Of a stretch of DNA of 12,356 nt, positions 5,626 to 12,356 are shown piece after piece. Source of the stretch: Rickettsiales bacterium (GTDB lineage Bacteria; Pseudomonadota; Alphaproteobacteria; Rickettsiales; Deianiraeaceae); assembly GCA_947378695.1 (NCBI GenBank), contig CANCKZ010000009.1, forward strand, positions 1-12,356, written 5' to 3'. The notes under the pieces were generated by a model. It did no database searches, was not told the origin of the DNA, and saw only the letters and a list, made by a program, of their open reading frames with translations. The first letter of the stretch is position 1, and every line of letters starts with the position of its first letter. A program made the translations under genes and the position numbers.

Positions 5626-7191
5626 TTACTTTGGTTTATCGCCAGAAGATGGTGCGGGCTCAGGAGTTGGTTGCGGAGTTGGATCCACAACTTCAACATC
5701 TGTTTGATCTTTGTGTGGGGTGAAAGGCTTGGTGAAAGCACCCTCTTCCGAATTAATCGTGCCTTTTTCGTTGTCATAACCAAAGCCCCCTTTTAAGGTT
5801 GAATGAACGGCAGAGCCGTATGTTTCCCCAACAATGCCCGCAGCAACATTCTTTTTTTCATAAAGCCCACCTCCACTTTCAAATATTCCAGAGGCTGCAC
5901 TTCCAGTACCAGGAGCTCTTGACATAAGATTTTGCATAATCGATGATATTTCTGGATATAGCTGCTTAAATGCAAAAATTCCAACAAAAAGTTGCATAGT
6001 GCCGGAGAAAAATTTTGCCATTGATATGTCTCGCGCAACGGCCACCTTGGGCAACAGAACATTAAAAGCCTTGAAGAAAAGATTTTTCGCATGACACACA
6101 ACATTCCACCACTGACAATCCAGAGGTTCAAGAAGATCTACTGACATAACTGAAAATGATAGTATCTCGTTTATATTGTCTACGATTAATATTTTCATAA
6201 GAAAGCCTACCACAAAAGTTGTTAATGCTAAAAACATAAGAGGCTCAACAATTCCCTGTGTTATCAGCTTTGTTGTGAAATCCAAGCCTTTTGACTGCTT
6301 ATTAATTTTTACATTAACATCGTTTATTGATGAAAATAAAATAAAAAATGGAAGGAATTGTAGGGCGAACATTATCGTCACTTTTGCAAGAAGAATTGCG
6401 ACAAAAGTTGTAAGCACAACGGGAATGAGGAAGTATGCACAAACTATGATTATAAGCGGCACAAGAACAAATACCTCTGAAAGCATTAATGCACCGAATT
6501 TTACCAAAAAACGCCATGAAATTTCTGAATCCGTAAAAAGCGATGAGACAACATCAAGCGGTGCATAATATCCAACCGGAGTATGATCTTTGTATGATAT
6601 ATTCATTCCTTTAACCGTTGAAAACAGCGTCTCTGATATAAAATTTGATATCGACAAAAGGAAGTTGTAAATTAGCGTTATATATTTTTCAGGGCTAGCA
6701 GGTGCGTTTGGATCGACTGAAAGGGTGGGGTCGTAGTATAACAAAATAGACGTACTACCAAATATCAGAAAAATATCCCAAAAAAATTCCTTTATTGTGA
6801 TTTTCTGGTCACCAATAAGCATTGTGAAACCCATCAGCGTAACTGCAAGAACGGAAACAAGAATTGCCGTTGCACGAAATATCTCGTTAAAGACTATCGC
6901 CTTTCTTGTGTTTGACAAAACTGCTTGAATATTTCCAAACAAATTGTTTTCAATCCCCTGAAAGAAGCTTGTCTGCAATACATATGAACCATTTGTTGTG
7001 AGTGTTTCCGTAGAAAGATTAACGTCACTGAATCCGCTGTAAAAAAATAGCACTATACCAATGATTCGACATATCACCAATACAATGAGGTATATTACGA
7101 GGTATGCTTTGATTTTGACCATTAGGTCTGTAAACCACCCCTCAACGCCAGTAGTCATTCTATGAACAAAGGCACCAAGAAGTTTCCACAT
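5626..7191 (-). CDS. VirB6/TrbL-like polytopic membrane protein
   Basis: The 521-residue protein has about seven hydrophobic segments (roughly 28-51, 105-127, 136-153, 228-252, 254-286, 310-336, 392-410) and two extramembrane loops (52-104 and 154-227). The dense central block from 228 to 336, with an LLAKVTIMFALQFLPFFILF core, resembles the conserved region of VirB6/TrbL proteins, the inner-membrane channel component of type IV secretion systems. After the last helix comes a Gly/Ser/Ala-rich stretch (427-470), an acidic part, and a Pro-rich end (DPTPQPTPEPAP, 503-514). There is no cleavable signal peptide. It starts 22 bases after the mreB stop in the same direction, without its own visible promoter or ribosome site, so it is probably co-transcribed with mreB. 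No other virB/trb gene is visible. The family call rests on topology and partial motif likeness; it could be an unrelated polytopic protein. Confidence 0.6.
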   Translation of the reverse strand: MWKLLGAFVHRMTTGVEGWFTDLMVKIKAYLVIYLIVLVICRIIGIVLFFYSGFSDVNLSTETLTTNGSYVLQTSFFQGIENNLFGNIQAVLSNTRKAIVFNEIFRATAILVSVLAVTLMGFTMLIGDQKITIKEFFWDIFLIFGSTSILLYYDPTLSVDPNAPASPEKYITLIYNFLLSISNFISETLFSTVKGMNISYKDHTPVGYYAPLDVVSSLFTDSEISWRFLVKFGALMLSEVFVLVPLIIIVCAYFLIPVVLTTFVAILLAKVTIMFALQFLPFFILFSSINDVNVKINKQSKGLDFTTKLITQGIVEPLMFLALTTFVVGFLMKILIVDNINEILSFSVMSVDLLEPLDCQWWNVVCHAKNLFFKAFNVLLPKVAVARDISMAKFFSGTMQLFVGIFAFKQLYPEISSIMQNLMSRAPGTGSAASGIFESGGGLYEKKNVAAGIVGETYGSAVHSTLKGGFGYDNEKGTINSEEGAFTKPFTPHKDQTDVEVVDPTPQPTPEPAPSSGDKPK

Positions 7192-7213
7192 AAGTATTGG
7201 GTTAAAACAGGTT

Positions 7214-8248
7214 TTACTCTTCTCTGAAAGTTACATGTTTGTATTTTTCAAGGTCATGCAGAACAATTCCAATACCTTTTACAACACATTGCAAAGGTTC
7301 ATCGGCAATGCGAACAGAAAGCCCCGTTGCATCTGAAATTAAAGTATCAATTTGTTTCAACAAAGCACCACCACCCGTGATTACAATTCCAGATTCAACG
7401 ATGTCCGAAGCAATTTCCGGCGGAGTAATTTCAAGGGCCGTCATGATGGCATCAACAATTTTACCAAGTGGGTCACGCAAAGCGTCTGCTATGTCAGTTT
7501 CTGAAATTTCAATGCGTTTTGGAATACCTGTGACTAGGTCTCTGCCTTTAATGCCAATAACATTGTTTTCAGGCGAAGGAATTGCACAACCAATTGTGTG
7601 TTTGATTTTCTCCGCAGTTTGTTCGCCGATAAGCATGTTGTATTTTTTGCGAATGTAGTTAATAATGGATTCCTCCATTTTATCACCGGCAATTCTTAGG
7701 GAATTTCCATAAACAACTCCACCAAGGGAAATTACGGCAATTTCACTTGTTCCGCCGCCAATGTCGACAATCATTGAGCCTTTTGCTTCTTCGATATCAA
7801 TATTAGAGCCAAGTGCAGCTGCGATTGGTTCATCGATTAAGTATGTAATGTGAGAGCCTGCCATTTCTGCTGCGTCTTGAATTGCACGGCGTTCAACTGA
7901 TGTTGCCGTTGATGGCACGCAAATAACAATTGTTGGTTTCACGAAAAAGTTCACCTTACAAACAAGCCCAACGAAGTGGCGAATCATTGATTCTGCGAGT
8001 TTGAAATCGGCAATTACACCGTCTTTCAATGGGCGAATAGCTTGATATTTCGCAGGAGTTTTTCCAACCATTATTTTGGCGTCGTGTCCGAATTTATAAG
8101 GAACTAACTGCCCGCCTTGATATTCAACCGCAACAATTGAAGGCTGGTTTAGGATAATACCTTCATCAACTGTGTAGACAAGAGTGTTTGCCGTACCAAG
8201 GTCTATCGCGATTTTTTTAGAGAATTTCGATGTAAAGAACTGAAACAT
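7214..8248 (-). CDS. mreB: rod shape-determining protein MreB (bacterial actin)
   Basis: MreB is an actin-like ATPase that polymerises on the inner membrane and guides the cell-wall elongation complex (MreC, MreD, RodA, PBP2). The 344 residues are the normal length. Residues 1-12 (MFQFFTSKFSKK) form the short amphipathic membrane-binding end. Nucleotide-site motifs follow in order: phosphate 1 IAIDLGTANTLVY (13-25), VPSTATSVERRA (111-122), LIDEPIAAALG (137-147) with the likely catalytic Glu140, phosphate 2 IVDIGGGTSEIAV (160-172), GDKMEESIINYIRKKYNMLI (188-207) and the adenosine motif TGGGALL (291-297). All key residues are present. It has its own promoter (8283-8311) but no Shine-Dalgarno. 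mreC, the usual next gene, is missing; a VirB6/TrbL-like gene takes its place. Confidence 0.97.
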   Translation of the reverse strand: MFQFFTSKFSKKIAIDLGTANTLVYTVDEGIILNQPSIVAVEYQGGQLVPYKFGHDAKIMVGKTPAKYQAIRPLKDGVIADFKLAESMIRHFVGLVCKVNFFVKPTIVICVPSTATSVERRAIQDAAEMAGSHITYLIDEPIAAALGSNIDIEEAKGSMIVDIGGGTSEIAVISLGGVVYGNSLRIAGDKMEESIINYIRKKYNMLIGEQTAEKIKHTIGCAIPSPENNVIGIKGRDLVTGIPKRIEISETDIADALRDPLGKIVDAIMTALEITPPEIASDIVESGIVITGGGALLKQIDTLISDATGLSVRIADEPLQCVVKGIGIVLHDLEKYKHVTFREE

Positions 8249-8282
8249 AGTGTGAAGTTACAAAAAACAACATAATTTTGTG

Positions 8283-8311
8283 AATATCAATTGAAAGTTT
8301 CTGTATGTCAA
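8283..8311 (-). promoter_or_regulatory. sigma-70 promoter for mreB
   Basis: On the minus strand TTGACA (8311-8306), 17 bases, then GATATT (8288-8283, four of six). The start point would lie about 30 bases before the mreB ATG. A loose inverted repeat, TCAAG (8308-8312) with CTTGA (8324-8328), overlaps the -35 box and could be a regulator site, but is short enough to be chance. The rest of 8249-8404 is AT-rich and holds only this and the opposing promoter. Confidence 0.6.
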
Positions 8312-8350
8312 GATTTTATTTGCCTTGATATAAAATAAAAAAATATACCG

Positions 8351-8379
8351 TTGACAAGCACTCATTTTTATGCTATACT
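8351..8379 (+). promoter_or_regulatory. near-consensus sigma-70 promoter for the 63-residue ORF
   Basis: TTGACA (8351-8356), exactly 17 bases, then TATACT (8374-8379): eleven of twelve consensus matches, the best promoter in the window. An AT-rich tract (about 8313-8347) just upstream may act as an UP element. Transcription should begin near 8386, giving a leader of about 19 bases with no Shine-Dalgarno. Confidence 0.8.
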
Positions 8380-8404
8380 TCCTATATAAAACAATAACTG
8401 TTAA

Positions 8405-8596
8405 ATGAATATGAACCAGTACAATTACAACAATGTTATAACTTTCCCTGATGGAAAACCTTACACAATTTCAAACGCAAATGCTTTAATATTTTCACTT
8501 ACAAGCATGACAGCCGCCCTTTCAGACATGGAAGATATATTCAAACAAATTCTTAACACAATGGATGCAAACCAAACAGACGCAAACCCAAACTAG
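8405..8596 (+). CDS. hypothetical 63-residue Asn-rich small protein
   Basis: I do not recognise this protein. It is 63 residues with 11 asparagines, concentrated at the two ends (MNMNQYNYNN at the start, NTMDANQTDANPN at the end). Between them, a beta-like stretch VITFPDGKPYTI (11-22) leads into a probable amphipathic helix (about 26-50, LIFSLTSMTAALSDMEDIFKQIL). It is acidic, has no Cys, Trp or His, no signal peptide and no clear membrane segment. A near-consensus promoter 19 bases or so upstream of ATG 8405 argues strongly that it is expressed; ATG 8411 is an alternative start. It is divergent from mreB and convergent with the DAHP synthase gene, whose stop codon it overlaps in a shared CTAG. 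A regulatory or structural small protein would fit, but nothing in the sequence specifies a role. Confidence 0.7.
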   Translation: MNMNQYNYNNVITFPDGKPYTISNANALIFSLTSMTAALSDMEDIFKQILNTMDANQTDANPN

Positions 8597-9927
8597 CAGA
8601 TATCATTGACAAGTTGCAGCATAATTTCAAGTGCTTGCGATGAATTTAGGCGTGGGTCACAGTGTGTGTGGTATCGTTTTGAGAGGTCGGAATCGATGAT
8701 ATTTTGAAAGCCTCCAAGGCATTCAGTTACATCGTTACCTGTCATTTCAAGATGCACACCGCCGGCATAAGTTCCAAGTTCCTTGTGAATTTTGAAAAAC
8801 GAAAGAATTTCACTGGAAATATCGGAAACTCTGCGTGTTTTGTAGCCATTTTCGGCTTTCACAATGTTACCGTGCATTGGGTCGATCTGCCAAATAACAC
8901 CAACGCCAGATTTCTGCACATTTTGGATTATCTGCGGAAGGAAGGAATGGATTTTTTCCGCTCCCATGCGGGCGATAAGAATAATTTTTCCTTCTTCGTT
9001 GTTTGGGTTTATCGTTTTGATAATCTCAATAAGTTCATCGCAGTTGGTTGTTGGACCAACCTTTATGCCAATTGGGTTTTCAATACCACGAACAAATTCA
9101 ACATGGGCGTGTGTAATTTTACGAGTTCTATCGCCAATCCAGAGTTGATCCGCAGAAAGACAATAGTTCTTTCCGTCAATTTCGCGAACGAACGGTTCTT
9201 CATAATGCAACAAAAGTGCTTCGTGAGACGTGAAGAAGCTTGCCTGTTGAAGTTTTTCGGAATTGCTTGAACTGTATCCACAGTTTCCGAAAAAATTGAT
9301 ATGGTTGTTAATTTTACCAATTATCGCCTCAAATTCAGTGTTCCTGTTTGCAACGGCAAGAAATTCTTCGTTCCATTTAAACACATTGGAAAACGAGGCG
9401 AAGCCATCACGAGCAAGACTTTGAATGAAGTTATAAGTTGCGACTGAATGGAAGTAGGTATCCAAAAGACGGTTTGGGTTTGGTCTGCGTGCGGTTTCGT
9501 TAAATTCAATCGAATTTATGATATCGCCACGGTATGACGGCATTTTTACACCGTTTACCTCTTCGAAATCTGACGAGCGAGGCTTTGCATATTGCCCAGC
9601 AATTCGACCAACCTTCACGACGGGCTTTTTGAAACCTTCCATAAGCACTGCGTTCATTTGAAGAAACAGGCGGAAGTAGTTCGTTAAATTTTGAGCATTA
9701 AAACCTGAAAACGATTCGGCACAGTCGCCCCCTTGCAAAAGAATTGCATCGCCTTTTTGCACTTTCGCAAGTGACGAGCGAAGGTTTTCTATGGAAAATT
9801 TGGAGACTATCCCCGGAAATTGCGTAATTTGTTCTTTGATATCCTCAACAAGTGTGAACTCTTCCGCAGAATATTGCGGTTGTTGTTCTATTGGGAATTG
9901 TTGCCATGATTTTTTATTCCAGTTCAT
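8593..9927 (-). CDS. class II 3-deoxy-7-phosphoheptulonate (DAHP) synthase
   Basis: This enzyme condenses phosphoenolpyruvate with erythrose 4-phosphate to DAHP, the first step of the shikimate pathway to aromatic amino acids, in the cytosol. It is the class II (plant/actinobacterial, AroA-II) type, unrelated in sequence to E. coli AroF/G/H. Its 444 residues match the family. Motifs: SWQQFPIEQQPQY (7-19), LQGGDCAESF (64-73), KVGRIAGQYAKPRS (105-118), YRGDIIN (132-138), SADQLWIGDRTR (258-269), GIKVGPT (287-293), IARMGAEKIHSFLPQ (318-332), WQIDPMHGN (346-354), GGVHLEMTGNDVTECLGG (389-406) and HCDPRLNSSQALE (422-434). The metal ligands Cys69, His352, Glu394 and Asp424 are all present, as are the substrate-binding Arg, Lys (KVGP) and Arg (ARMG). 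It lacks a Shine-Dalgarno. No other shikimate gene is nearby, so it appears as a single-gene unit. Confidence 0.97.
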   Translation of the reverse strand: MNWNKKSWQQFPIEQQPQYSAEEFTLVEDIKEQITQFPGIVSKFSIENLRSSLAKVQKGDAILLQGGDCAESFSGFNAQNLTNYFRLFLQMNAVLMEGFKKPVVKVGRIAGQYAKPRSSDFEEVNGVKMPSYRGDIINSIEFNETARRPNPNRLLDTYFHSVATYNFIQSLARDGFASFSNVFKWNEEFLAVANRNTEFEAIIGKINNHINFFGNCGYSSSNSEKLQQASFFTSHEALLLHYEEPFVREIDGKNYCLSADQLWIGDRTRKITHAHVEFVRGIENPIGIKVGPTTNCDELIEIIKTINPNNEEGKIILIARMGAEKIHSFLPQIIQNVQKSGVGVIWQIDPMHGNIVKAENGYKTRRVSDISSEILSFFKIHKELGTYAGGVHLEMTGNDVTECLGGFQNIIDSDLSKRYHTHCDPRLNSSQALEIMLQLVNDIC

Positions 9928-9947
9928 ATAACTAAATGTTTTTTTGT

Positions 9948-9976
9948 GATATTTGACTGCAAAATTAATATGTCAA
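9948..9976 (-). promoter_or_regulatory. probable sigma-70 promoter for the DAHP synthase gene
   Basis: On the minus strand TTGACA (9976-9971), 17 bases, then AATATC (9953-9948, three of six). The start point would be about 15 bases before ATG 9927. It is divergent from the promoter at 9990-10017; the two -35 boxes lie only 13 bases apart. Confidence 0.5.
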
Positions 9977-9989
9977 GTGGGAAAATGTC

Positions 9990-10017
9990 TTGACAATGAT
10001 ATTATTTGCTAATTAAT
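9990..10017 (+). promoter_or_regulatory. probable sigma-70 promoter for the 86-residue ORF
   Basis: TTGACA (9990-9995), 16 bases, then ATTAAT (10012-10017, four of six). Transcription would begin near 10024, some 20 bases before ATG 10046. Confidence 0.5.
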
Positions 10018-10027
10018 CACTGATTAA
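10013..10027. promoter_or_regulatory. inverted repeat at the promoter, possible operator
   Basis: TTAATC-ACT-GATTAA is a perfect 6-base inverted repeat with a 3-base centre, overlapping the proposed -10 box and transcription start of the 86-residue ORF. The position suits a repressor site, but AT-rich DNA makes such palindromes fairly common by chance. Confidence 0.28.
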
Positions 10028-10045
10028 ATCAATTAAAATTGAGGT

Positions 10046-10306
10046 ATGATTAACAGCAATCAAGAAACAATAAATGTTCAGCAGGAATTATTGGAGGTGG
10101 AAACACTAATACACAAAGCCTTTGCGGAAAATGAAATAGATGAAGCAACATTTGAAGACCTTTTGTATGATATCAAATTGATACAACTGACGCAATATCA
10201 AGATGAAATGCGAATAAAGTTACAACAAAATCCCGCTTCTGTAATTAAAATGCAAAATATAAAAAAGATTACATCACCATCAACCAAAGTAAAGTCTGAT
10301 ATATAA
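10046..10306 (+). CDS. hypothetical 86-residue coiled-coil-like small protein
   Basis: I do not recognise this protein. Its 86 residues are rich in Gln, Glu and Ile/Leu and read as mostly helical: an acidic first half (QQELLEVETLIHKAFAENEI, then DEATFEDLLYDIKLIQL) and a basic tail (MQNIKKITSPSTKVKSDI). There is no signal peptide, membrane segment, Cys or Trp. GAGG ends one base before the ATG, too close for a normal Shine-Dalgarno. A TTGACA promoter upstream (9990-10017) and a clean ORF filling the space between the DAHP synthase and fusA genes support it being real. The gap to fusA is 85 bases, so partial co-transcription with fusA is possible. Function unknown. Confidence 0.62.
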   Translation: MINSNQETINVQQELLEVETLIHKAFAENEIDEATFEDLLYDIKLIQLTQYQDEMRIKLQQNPASVIKMQNIKKITSPSTKVKSDI

Positions 10307-10327
10307 AACTGTATTTACAATAAAATC

Positions 10328-10378
10328 TTGACAATTAATTTCATTATAAACACTGAAATTCAAAGTCTTTTTTATAAT
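10328..10378 (+). promoter_or_regulatory. candidate promoter elements before fusA
   Basis: A perfect TTGACA (10328-10333) is present but the nearest good -10-like box, TATAAA (10345-10350), is only 11 bases away, too close. A perfect TATAAT (10373-10378) has no matching -35 and would start a nearly leaderless transcript about 7 bases before ATG 10392. One of these probably contributes to fusA expression; which one cannot be decided from sequence. Confidence 0.35.
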
Positions 10379-10391
10379 TTTTTTCTAGAAT

Positions 10392-12356
10392 ATGTCCGTT
10401 GACAGGTCGCAGTATGCAATTGAAAAATATCGCAATATTGGAATTATGGCACACATTGATGCCGGTAAAACAACAACAACCGAAAGAATTCTTTACTACA
10501 CAGGGCGTTCGCACAAAATCGGGGAAGTCCACGATGGTGCTGCAACAATGGACTGGATGGTTCAAGAACAAGAGCGTGGAATTACAATCACATCTGCTGC
10601 TACAACTTGTAACTGGAAAGACTGTCTGATCAACATTATTGATACTCCCGGGCACGTCGACTTCACAATTGAAGTTGAACGCTCACTTCGTGTACTTGAT
10701 GGTGCTGTTACAGTGTTTGATGGTGTTGCCGGTGTTGAACCACAATCCGAAACCGTCTGGAGACAAGCCGACAAATATGCCGTTCCTCGTATTTGCTTCG
10801 TGAACAAAATGGACAGAACAGGTGCGAATTTCTATCGTTGTGTTGATATGATCGTAAGCCGTCTTGGTGCAAAACCACTTGTTATGCAACTTCCCGTTGG
10901 TGCCGGCGACGAATTTGAAGGAATTATCGATATTCTAAAACAACAATACATCGTTTGGGAAAACGACCAACTTGGTGCTGAATTTTCTTATGTTGACGTC
11001 CCTGAGGATATGAAAGAAAAAGTTGCGCAATATCACGCTCAACTAATTGAAACTGCCGTTGAAATGGACGATGACTTGATGGAAAGATACCTTAACGGTG
11101 AAACAATTGCCGAAGACGACATTAACAACTGTATTCGTAAAGGAACAATTGCGTTCAAATTTGTGCCAATTTTCTGTGGTTCTGCCTTCAAAAACAAAGG
11201 TGTTCAACCACTTCTTGATGCGGTAAATCTTTACCTTCCATCACCAATTGATATCCCAGATGTAACAGGTATTAACCCTGATACCGATGCGGAAGAAATT
11301 CGTAAGAAAAAAACCTCCGAACCTCTTTCAATGCTTGCTTTCAAACTTGCAAACGACCCATTCGTCGGTTCAATCACATTCGTTAGAATCTATTCAGGTC
11401 AACTTGAACCAGGTATGGCTTTACTAAATTCCGTTAAAGACAAAAAAGAGAGAGTCGGCAGAATGCTTCTTATGCACGCAAACAACCGTGAAGATGTTAA
11501 AATCGCTGTTGCTGGGGATATCGTTGCCCTTGCTGGTTTAAAATACACAACAACGGGGGATACTCTTTGTGACCCAGAAAAACCAATCATTTTGGAACGC
11601 ATGGATTTCCCTGAACCGGTTATTGAAGTTGCCGTTGAACCTAAATCCGTTGCCGACCAAGACAAAATGTCCCTTGCTATTGCTAAACTTGTTGCGGAAG
11701 ATCCTTCCCTTCGTGTTGAATCAAATGAAGAATCCAACCAAACAATTCTTAAAGGAATGGGCGAACTTCACTTGGAGATCATCATTGACCGTATGAAAAG
11801 GGAATTTGGCGTTGAAGCGACAATTGGTGCACCGCAAGTTGCCTACCGTGAAACAATTACCGCCCCTGCAACAATTGATTACCTACACAAAAAACAATCT
11901 GGTGGTTCTGGACAATTCGCCCGTGTGAAAATCGAATTCGCACCCGGAGAACCCGGCTCTGGCTTCATTTTTGAAAACAAAATCTTCGGTGGATCCATCC
12001 CAAAAGAATATATTCCCGGTGCTGAAAAAGGTCTGGAATCTGCTCTAAAAAATGGACTTATCGCCGGAAACCAAGTTATCGACCTTAAAGCCACACTTGT
12101 TGATGGTGCATACCATGATGTCGATTCATCTGCTCTTGCATTTGAAATCGCTGCTCGTCATGCTTTCCGTCAATTGGCACAAAAAGGTTCACCAAAAATT
12201 TTGGAACCAATTATGAAAGTTGAGGTTATCACACCGGAAGACTACATGGGTGATATTATTGGTGATATTAACTCTCGCCGTGGACAAATTTCCAATATGG
12301 AAGACCGTGCTAATGCGAAAATCATCACAGCATCAGTCCCACTTTCTTCAATGTTT
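10392..12356 (+). CDS. fusA: elongation factor G (partial, 3' end beyond window)
   Basis: EF-G is the ribosomal translocase GTPase. The 655 codons seen run in frame to the last base; some 35-45 residues of the usual ~695 are missing. ATG 10392 gives the typical start. GTPase motifs: G1 [11 protein letters not shown] (20-30), G2 [11 protein letters not shown] (62-72), G3 DTPGH (84-88), G4 NKMD (138-141) and G5 GSAFKNKGV. Domains II to V follow with the signatures [51 protein letters not shown] and INSRRGQI. Phe and Asn are mostly TTC and AAC here, unlike the TTT- and AAT-rich neighbours, as expected for a highly expressed gene. There is no Shine-Dalgarno. The usual rpsL-rpsG genes are not upstream; a small unknown ORF is. 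The ATG-to-edge ORF has no internal stop. Confidence 0.97.
   Translation, partial: MSVDRSQYAIEKYRNIGIMAHIDAGKTTTTERILYYTGRSHKIGEVHDGAATMDWMVQEQERGITITSAATTCNWKDCLINIIDTPGHVDFTIEVERSLRVLDGAVTVFDGVAGVEPQSETVWRQADKYAVPRICFVNKMDRTGANFYRCVDMIVSRLGAKPLVMQLPVGAGDEFEGIIDILKQQYIVWENDQLGAEFSYVDVPEDMKEKVAQYHAQLIETAVEMDDDLMERYLNGETIAEDDINNCIRKGTIAFKFVPIFCGSAFKNKGVQPLLDAVNLYLPSPIDIPDVTGINPDTDAEEIRKKKTSEPLSMLAFKLANDPFVGSITFVRIYSGQLEPGMALLNSVKDKKERVGRMLLMHANNREDVKIAVAGDIVALAGLKYTTTGDTLCDPEKPIILERMDFPEPVIEVAVEPKSVADQDKMSLAIAKLVAEDPSLRVESNEESNQTILKGMGELHLEIIIDRMKREFGVEATIGAPQVAYRETITAPATIDYLHKKQSGGSGQFARVKIEFAPGEPGSGFIFENKIFGGSIPKEYIPGAEKGLESALKNGLIAGNQVIDLKATLVDGAYHDVDSSALAFEIAARHAFRQLAQKGSPKILEPIMKVEVITPEDYMGDIIGDINSRRGQISNMEDRANAKIITASVPLSSMF

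Noticed and set aside
8704..9270. 188-codon open frame on the + strand antisense to the DAHP synthase gene
   Set aside because: The opposite strand encodes a complete, motif-rich class II DAHP synthase. The antisense frame shows no recognisable domain and has no promoter or ribosome site.
10399..10629. 76-codon + strand frame at the start of fusA
   Set aside because: It is a frame-shifted reading of the EF-G GTPase domain, which is intact in frame from 10392.
1..12356. CRISPR array, toxin-antitoxin, restriction or other defence system
   Set aside because: No regular repeat-spacer pattern, nuclease or methylase motifs (apart from the rRNA methyltransferase), or transposase were seen.

Overview
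The window is about 37% GC by eye, uses the standard bacterial code (TGA, TAA and TAG all act as stops), and carries genes of a Gram-negative bacterium: lipid A synthesis (lpxD), an OmpH/Skp periplasmic chaperone, mreB, and a VirB6/TrbL-like membrane protein. A low-GC alphaproteobacterium with scattered operons, possibly host-associated, fits best. This is inferred from the gene mix (lone VirB6-like gene, stand-alone MrpD/NuoN-like subunit, class II DAHP synthase); the sequence itself does not name the taxon. Biosynthesis is not fully lost, since purN and a complete DAHP synthase are present.

Layout, left to right. 1-2017 (+): the tail of an OmpH/Skp gene, then lpxD, then rsmH starting inside the lpxD stop codon. 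2021-4823 (-), read right to left: an antiporter/complex I-like membrane subunit (MrpD/NuoN family), pheS, and a small unknown ORF. 4886-5572 (+): promoter, tRNA-Gly(TCC) and purN, probably one transcript. 5626-8248 (-): mreB followed 22 bases later by a VirB6/TrbL-like membrane protein. 8405-8596 (+): a 63-residue unknown protein behind a near-consensus promoter, whose stop codon overlaps that of the next gene. 8593-9927 (-): class II DAHP synthase. 10046-10306 (+): an 86-residue unknown protein. 10392 to the right edge (+): fusA (elongation factor G), cut off by the window end.

The genes are mostly core functions in uncommon company. mreB is followed by a secretion-type membrane protein in place of mreC; pheS has no pheT next to it; rsmH is coupled to lpxD and not to division genes; fusA has no rpsL/rpsG before it. 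I see no complete new defence, mobile or CRISPR-like system. The most interesting items are the mreB + VirB6-like pair, three small unknown ORFs (one with a strong own promoter), and the three divergent intergenic regions that carry back-to-back TTGACA promoters. Most genes lack a recognisable Shine-Dalgarno sequence.
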